NCBI GenBank assembly: GCA_903928835.1
Contig: CAIYSK010000408.1
Span: 1 to 10,205, forward strand
Reading direction: 5' to 3'
DNA: 10,205 bases
Source of the DNA: an uncultured cyanobacterium
Lineage (GTDB): Bacteria > Cyanobacteriota > Cyanobacteriia > PCC-6307 > Cyanobiaceae
Positions 6,811 to 10,205 of the stretch are shown piece by piece (position 1 is the first letter of the stretch; each line of letters opens with the position of its first letter). The position numbers were made by a program, and so were the translations under genes. Under the pieces are notes generated by a model. That model saw only the letters and a list, made by a program, of their open reading frames with translations. It did not search any database and was not told the DNA's origin.

Positions 6811-7509
6811 ATGTCCACGGAAACAGCTGCTGAAAAGGCCGTGGTGCAGGCCTACTTCAACAGCACCGGCTTTGAGCGCTGGAACCGGATCTACAGCGAC
6901 AGCAGCGAGGTGAACCGGGTGCAGCGCAACATCCGCATCGGCCATCAAAAAACCGTCGACAACGTGCTGGCCTGGCTGCAGGAGCAGGGCAACTTGGCGG
7001 GCCGCAGTTTTTGTGACGCCGGCTGCGGCGTGGGCAGCTTGAGCCTGCCATTGGCCCAGCTCGGCGCCGGATCGATTGCCGCCTCCGATCTCTCCGAGGC
7101 CATGGTGGGTGAAGCCAGCCGCCGGGCAGCTGAAGCCGGCATCGCCACCAGCCAACTCCAATTCAGCGCCTCCGATCTGGAGAGCCTGGAGGGCCGCTAC
7201 GACACTGTGATCTGCCTGGATGTGTTCATCCACTACCCCCAGGAGCCCGCCGAAGCCATGGTGCGCCACCTGGCGGCGATGGCGGAAAACCACTTGATCG
7301 TGAGCTTTGCCCCCTACACGCCGCTGCTTGCGGTGCTCAAAAAGATCGGCGAACTCTTCCCAGGCCCCAGCAAGACCACCAGGGCCTACACCCTCAAGGA
7401 AAAGGGCATCGTGGCCGCCGCCGCCGAAGCCGGCTTCAAGCCGGTGCTCCGCAGCCTCAACAAGGCTCCGTTCTATTTCTCCAGGCTGATTGCCTTTGAG
7501 CGGGGCTGA
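6811..7509 (+). CDS. chlM: Magnesium-protoporphyrin IX O-methyltransferase
   Basis: ChlM transfers a methyl group from S-adenosylmethionine to the 13-propionate of Mg-protoporphyrin IX, the step after magnesium chelatase in chlorophyll synthesis, at or near the membrane. The N-terminal signature YFNSTGFERWNRIYSD (15-30) followed by VNRVQRNIRIGHQKTVD (34-50) is specific to this family. SAM motif I is FCDAGCGVGSLSLPLA (67-82), with ASDLSEAMV forming the next strand and acidic residue. DVFIHYPQ (137-144) and a conserved C-terminus (KAPFYFSRLIAFER) follow. At 232 residues it is full length, and the ATG at 6811 gives the expected short lead-in. It converges on the pseudouridine synthase gene with 5 bp between stops. 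This gene marks the organism as a (bacterio)chlorophyll producer. Confidence 0.97.
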   Translation: MSTETAAEKAVVQAYFNSTGFERWNRIYSDSSEVNRVQRNIRIGHQKTVDNVLAWLQEQGNLAGRSFCDAGCGVGSLSLPLAQLGAGSIAASDLSEAMVGEASRRAAEAGIATSQLQFSASDLESLEGRYDTVICLDVFIHYPQEPAEAMVRHLAAMAENHLIVSFAPYTPLLAVLKKIGELFPGPSKTTRAYTLKEKGIVAAAAEAGFKPVLRSLNKAPFYFSRLIAFERG

Positions 7510-7514
7510 GTCGC

Positions 7515-8606
7515 TTAATCCACAGCTACGGGGTGCGGGTGGCACCCCAGCGGTTCAGGCGCCTCCAGCACCAACTGGCCGCCCCCAGGCAGCACCAGCT
7601 CCAGGCGAAAGGCCTGCAGCTGGTAGCCCCCATCCCCCGGCAGGGCCCCTGGGCGGCCCATGCCGCCAACGCCATAGAGCGGGTCCCCCAGCAAGGGCGC
7701 CCCGGCAGCGGCCAGGTGGATCCTGATCTGATGGGGCCGGCCGCTGGCGATCGCCACCTCCACCAGCCAGCCCTCGGCCCGGCGTTCCAGCAACCTCACC
7801 CAGCTACGGGCCGCCAGGGCCGAAGGATCCCCCGGGGCCGCCGCACACCACAGCTGGCCTAGGCGGGGGTGGGGCTGGCGGCCAATCGGTGTAGTGATCG
7901 CCAGCCCCTCGCCCCTCCCCAGGGCAGTCTCCGCCTGGGCCAAAGGAGAGCCCACGGCAGGGAAAGCCACCAGGGCCCGATAGAGCTTGAGGCAGCCTTT
8001 CGCCGGTCCAGGATCAGGCTCTGCCTGGTCTGCGGTGGCTTGCCGAACAGCGCCCGTGCTCTCCCGCAACTGGGCGCTCATCCAGGCCCGACTCGAGGAC
8101 TGGCGCGCACACACCAGCAGGCCCGAGGTGAAGCGGCCCAGGCGATGCACTGGCCTGGGGAGTCCGAGGGGGTCGGCCTGATGGCGCTGCTGCAGCTGGG
8201 TGAGCAGGGTGTGCTCGAGAAAGCCCCCCGCCGGCACCACGGGCAGGCCCCTGGGCTTGTTGATCACCACCAGGTCGCCGTCATCGAACAGGGGGGCCGG
8301 CAGCACCGGCACGGCCGCCTCCTGCCAGGGGGGCCGATGCCACACGAGCTGATCCCCGGCTTGGGCCAGACCATCGGCCCAGAGCTGCTGGCCGTTGCAC
8401 CAGATCTCCCCAGCGGCGAGCCGCTCAAGCCACACCGCCAAGGCCGAATGGACGTACCTGGCGGCATAAAACGCCGCAATCCCATCGCTGGGCACCACCC
8501 CAGCACAGGGATCAAGCAGGCCGCGGGCCCCAACCCGATCGCGGTAGCGATGGCCCCGATTAAGTTTCGCGGGCAACCAACCTGCCGCCTGCAGCTCAGT
8601 CAACAA
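7515..8606 (-). CDS. RluA-family pseudouridine synthase homologue with Asp-to-Gly at the catalytic position
   Basis: RluA-family enzymes isomerise uridine to pseudouridine in rRNA or tRNA. An S4-like segment (about 50-90, LERLAAGEIWCNGQQL) precedes the catalytic domain: DLVVINKPRGLPV (111-123), PVHRLGRFTSGLLVCA (152-167), LKLYRALV (206-213) and GRPHQIRIHLAAAGAPLLGDPLYG (289-312). The family signature HRLDRxTSG here reads HRLGRFTSG: Gly157 (codon 8138-8136, GGC) replaces the catalytic aspartate, while the rest of the fold looks intact. An extra linker of about 20-35 residues lies between the HRLGR motif and LKLY. The start is a TTG at 8606 (or the adjacent 8603), overlapping the end of the response regulator gene by 11 bp; no ATG occurs in frame before residue 176. 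It may be inactive, use another residue, or belong to a divergent subfamily. Confidence 0.88.
   Translation of the reverse strand: MLTELQAAGWLPAKLNRGHRYRDRVGARGLLDPCAGVVPSDGIAAFYAARYVHSALAVWLERLAAGEIWCNGQQLWADGLAQAGDQLVWHRPPWQEAAVPVLPAPLFDDGDLVVINKPRGLPVVPAGGFLEHTLLTQLQQRHQADPLGLPRPVHRLGRFTSGLLVCARQSSSRAWMSAQLRESTGAVRQATADQAEPDPGPAKGCLKLYRALVAFPAVGSPLAQAETALGRGEGLAITTPIGRQPHPRLGQLWCAAAPGDPSALAARSWVRLLERRAEGWLVEVAIASGRPHQIRIHLAAAGAPLLGDPLYGVGGMGRPGALPGDGGYQLQAFRLELVLPGGGQLVLEAPEPLGCHPHPVAVD
7530..7548. terminator. GC-rich hairpin just beyond the chlM stop (candidate transcript end)
   Basis: GGGGTGC (7530-7536) and GCACCCC (7542-7548) form a perfect 7-bp stem with a 5-base loop, starting 21 bases after the chlM stop. 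It lies within the last codons of the convergent pseudouridine synthase gene (GCHPHP), so coding may explain it. No T-run follows, so a terminator role is only possible. Confidence 0.3.
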
Positions 8607-9387
8607 GCCCGTGCTCGAGGGCGTAGCGCACCAATTCGGTGCGGCTGGCGGTGCCGGTTTTGATAAACAGCCGACTCACGTACTTCTCCACATTGCGGAT
8701 CGAGGTTTCCAGGCGGCGGGCAATTTCCTTGTTCATCATTCCCTCCGCCACCAGCTGCAGCACCGAGGCCTCCCGGGGCGTAAACACATGCTCTGGAGCT
8801 GCGGCAGGCTTTTTGCCACCGCCGGTGGCCAGCAGGGAGCGGATCTCGGTGATCTGCTTGGCCATCTGGCCGATGTCGGCATCGGCAAACCGGGCAGCTT
8901 CCGCCAGCAGCCGCTCCTGGCGACGCACCACGTTGTGCACCCGGGCCACCAATTCATCCGGGTCAAAAGGCTTGGGGATGTAGTCGTCAGCACCGGCCTG
9001 GAAGCCACTGATGCGATCGGCTGTCATTCCCTTGGCGGTAAGGAAAATCACCGGGGTGCCCCCTAGCCGTTCGTCCGCCCGCAGCAGCTTCAGCAAGCCA
9101 TAGCCATCGCAGCGGGGCATCATCACGTCGGTGATCACCACATCCGGCAACAGCTCCTGGGCCTGAACCCAGCCCTCTTCCCCATCGCCTGCGGTGGTCA
9201 CCTGAAAGCCTTCGTCTTCGAGGTAGGCCTTCACCGCCGTGCGCAAGCCAGGCTCATCGTCGACCAACAAAATCCGGGCCGGCGGCTGGGGCTCGCTGGG
9301 CAGCTCAGGCAGCTGGTCAGGCAGCGGCTCTGCAGCCGGATCGGGGGCGAGCTCGGGGGCGAGATCGGAGGGGGAATCTGGTTTCAT
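8596..9387 (-). CDS. Two-component response regulator, receiver plus LuxR-type HTH (NarL/FixJ family)
   Basis: A cytoplasmic DNA-binding response regulator of 263 residues. The receiver domain (about 38-155) shows ILLVDDEPGLR with acidic pocket Asp43/Asp44, the phosphoacceptor Asp87 in DVVITDVMMPRCDGYGLL, Thr117 in FLTAKG and Lys139 in YIPKPFDP. A helical linker (155-195) leads to a LuxR-type helix-turn-helix (201-263): FTPREASVLQLVAEGMMNKEIARRL, then SIRNVEKYVSRLFIKTGTASRTEL. All switch residues are present, so phosphorylation control is expected. The first 37 residues are an unusual Pro/Glu/Asp/Ala-rich extension. ATG at 9387 is chosen; a longer in-frame start at 9537 would overlap the upstream gene with non-conserved sequence. 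No histidine kinase is nearby. It resembles cyanobacterial NarL-type regulators related to plastid Ycf29, though I cannot name it. The upstream gene ends 20 bp away. Confidence 0.93.
   Translation of the reverse strand: MKPDSPSDLAPELAPDPAAEPLPDQLPELPSEPQPPARILLVDDEPGLRTAVKAYLEDEGFQVTTAGDGEEGWVQAQELLPDVVITDVMMPRCDGYGLLKLLRADERLGGTPVIFLTAKGMTADRISGFQAGADDYIPKPFDPDELVARVHNVVRRQERLLAEAARFADADIGQMAKQITEIRSLLATGGGKKPAAAPEHVFTPREASVLQLVAEGMMNKEIARRLETSIRNVEKYVSRLFIKTGTASRTELVRYALEHGLVD
9341..9363. repeat. 12-bp imperfect tandem repeat in the response regulator N-terminus
   Basis: TCGGGGGCGAG occurs at 9341-9351 and again at 9353-9363, a near-exact 12-bp period. It is in frame and encodes part of the acidic Pro-rich extension (residues 9-17, LAPELAPDP). 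Likely replication slippage in a tolerant linker. Confidence 0.7.
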
Positions 9388-9407
9388 GGCAGCCAGTGTG
9401 AACGCTG

Positions 9408-9929
9408 TTAGCGGGAGCGTCCAGGCAGGATTTGCTCGGATTCCCGAAGGGCCCCGCTGTAGCCCAATTGGCGGGCCACAGGGCCCAGGGTGGCGGGATC
9501 TTTGCCCGCCTGCTTGGGAAAACAGGCGGCCCACCAAACCAGGTGATTAATGCGGTTGCCGGGGTGGATCGCCCCCCCGGGATTGAGCTCCCGCAGGATC
9601 AGGTTGCCTCCCTCACTGGTGACCCGCATCGGTGCTTCAGGGCTGCAGCGGATCGTTTCAGTGATCACCTTCATGTCATTGGGCAGCTCATCCCAAACCT
9701 TGATTTGAAAAAGACCGGGGTTTTTGGCATCTGCCTTGACCGCGTACACCCCGATCAGATGGGTGCCATAGGCCACCGGACGCTGCCAGATCACCATCAG
9801 ATCCTCCGGGCGAGCCTCGGCCGGATCTGACTTGGTCTGGCTGCCTGCCCAAGCTGGCTGGAGCAAACCGGCCAGCACCAGGATCCCCAACAGGGGCTTT
9901 CGCAGGGAGGTTCGCGGGATTGTCAGCAT
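9408..9929 (-). CDS. Secreted/periplasmic protein of unknown function
   Basis: I do not recognise this family. From the ATG at 9929 it has 173 residues and begins with a classical Sec signal peptide: a basic n-region (Arg6, Arg10, Lys11), the hydrophobic core LLGILVLAGLL and a likely cleavage after AWA at residue 28, with no lipobox cysteine. The mature part of about 145 residues contains LMVIWQRPVAYGTHLIGVYAV, FQIKVWDELPNDMKVITETI, a cysteine in IRCSPEAP, GGNLILRELNPGGAIHPGNRINHLVWWAACFPKQ with a second cysteine, then LGYSGALRESEQI. The two cysteines could form a disulfide in the periplasm (inference). An upstream GTG at 9959 would overlap the divergent desulfurase gene and lengthen the n-region, so it is less likely. 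It lies 20 bp before the response regulator gene on the same strand, suggesting an operon. Confidence 0.75.
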   Translation of the reverse strand: MLTIPRTSLRKPLLGILVLAGLLQPAWAGSQTKSDPAEARPEDLMVIWQRPVAYGTHLIGVYAVKADAKNPGLFQIKVWDELPNDMKVITETIRCSPEAPMRVTSEGGNLILRELNPGGAIHPGNRINHLVWWAACFPKQAGKDPATLGPVARQLGYSGALRESEQILPGRSR

Positions 9930-9935
9930 GGGTCC
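9930..9935. promoter_or_regulatory. 6-bp spacer between two divergent start codons
   Basis: The secreted-protein ATG (9929, minus) and the cysteine desulfurase ATG (9936, plus) are separated by six bases. Each gene's ribosome binding region and promoter must therefore sit inside the other's 5' coding sequence, unless one true start is further in. No promoter motif can be pointed to. The call rests on gene geometry. Confidence 0.3.
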
Positions 9936-10205
9936 ATGCTCGCCTACCTCGACCACCACGCCACCACCCCCTGCGATCCAGCGGTGGTGGACGCCATGGC
10001 GCCCTGGTGGACCGAGCAGTTCGCCAACCCCGCCAGCCGCCTGTACCGGCCGGCCCTGGAAGCCGCCGCGGCCGTGGCAATGGCCCGGGGCCAGGTGGCC
10101 CGGGCCCTGGGGGCCAGCCCCGAGATGGTGATCTTCACCAGTGGGGCCACCGAAGCCAACAACCTGGCTCTGAAAGGGGTGTGCGAAGCCTCTCTCCTGG
10201 CGGGG
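9936..10205 (+). CDS. Cysteine desulfurase (NifS/IscS class V aminotransferase fold), N-terminal part
   Basis: The first 90 codons of a PLP-dependent cysteine desulfurase, open to the window's right edge. Such enzymes remove sulfur from L-cysteine as an enzyme-bound persulfide for Fe-S cluster assembly and sulfur-containing cofactors. The family start YLDHHATTPCDPAVVDAM (4-21) is followed by FANPASRLYRPALEA (29-43) and VIFTSGATEANNLALKG (65-81), the PLP-phosphate binding segment, all in the right order and spacing. The PLP lysine, the active cysteine loop and the C-terminus lie outside the window, so the IscS-like (group I) versus SufS-like (group II) assignment rests on the N-terminus, which favours the NifS/IscS group. 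ATG at 9936 leaves only three residues before YLDHHATTP, normal for the family. It diverges from the secreted protein gene. Confidence 0.93.
   Translation, partial: MLAYLDHHATTPCDPAVVDAMAPWWTEQFANPASRLYRPALEAAAAVAMARGQVARALGASPEMVIFTSGATEANNLALKGVCEASLLAG

Noticed and set aside
6802..7545. Minus-strand open frame of 247 codons opposite chlM
   Set aside because: It overlaps the whole of chlM, which is unambiguous, and has low-complexity Gly/Ala/His composition.
7747..7754. GCGATCGC, the HIP1 octamer common in some cyanobacteria
   Set aside because: Only this one full copy was found in the window, too few to show the enrichment seen in HIP1-rich genomes.
7869..8663. Plus-strand open frame of 264 codons across the pseudouridine synthase gene
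   Set aside because: No conserved motif; it spans two real minus-strand genes and is explained by GC-rich codon structure.
2..10205. A sulfur-metabolism island (rhodanese, cysC, cysteine desulfurase)
   Set aside because: The three genes are far apart and separated by unrelated housekeeping genes on alternating strands, so nothing indicates a shared unit.

Overview
The window is GC-rich (roughly two thirds G+C by eye), densely packed bacterial chromosome with no mobile element, CRISPR array or tRNA visible. The Mg-protoporphyrin IX methyltransferase ChlM shows a chlorophyll-making phototroph. The protein sequences (HrcA, TrpB, SUI1, CysC, PurE, ChlM) resemble, from memory, those of the Synechococcus/Cyanobium/Prochlorococcus group. 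The high GC favours a Cyanobium-like or high-GC Synechococcus over low-GC Prochlorococcus. The organism call is an inference; no database was searched.

Layout from left to right. A small rhodanese (2-346) is followed on the same strand by the heat-shock repressor gene hrcA (432-1430, TTG start). trpB (1475-2779, minus) converges on hrcA and diverges from a SUI1/eIF1-like gene (2839-3177, plus). cysC (3264-3896, plus) comes next. A minus-strand pair follows: purE (5000-5593) runs into an AI-2E family membrane protein (3921-5000) through a one-base TGATG overlap. nagA (5611-6783) and chlM (6811-7509) lie on the plus strand, with nagA starting 17 bp from purE. A minus-strand cluster of three then reads from a secreted protein of unknown function (9408-9929), through a receiver-LuxR response regulator (8596-9387), to an RluA-type pseudouridine synthase homologue (7515-8606). 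The window ends in the first 90 codons of a cysteine desulfurase (from 9936, plus), whose ATG is 6 bp from the start of the secreted protein gene.

Most genes are housekeeping: tryptophan (trpB), purine (purE), sulfate assimilation (cysC), amino sugar (nagA), chlorophyll (chlM), Fe-S or thio-cofactor sulfur supply (cysteine desulfurase) and heat-shock control (hrcA). No gap exceeds about 90 bp, so promoters must be short or lie inside neighbouring genes. I see no dedicated new system such as a defence island, biosynthetic cluster or phage. The most notable points are an RluA homologue whose catalytic aspartate position is glycine, an uncharacterised secreted protein next to an orphan response regulator, a G-rich region with a 9-bp inverted repeat ahead of cysC, hairpins at two convergent gene ends, and short tandem repeats in and just after trpB.
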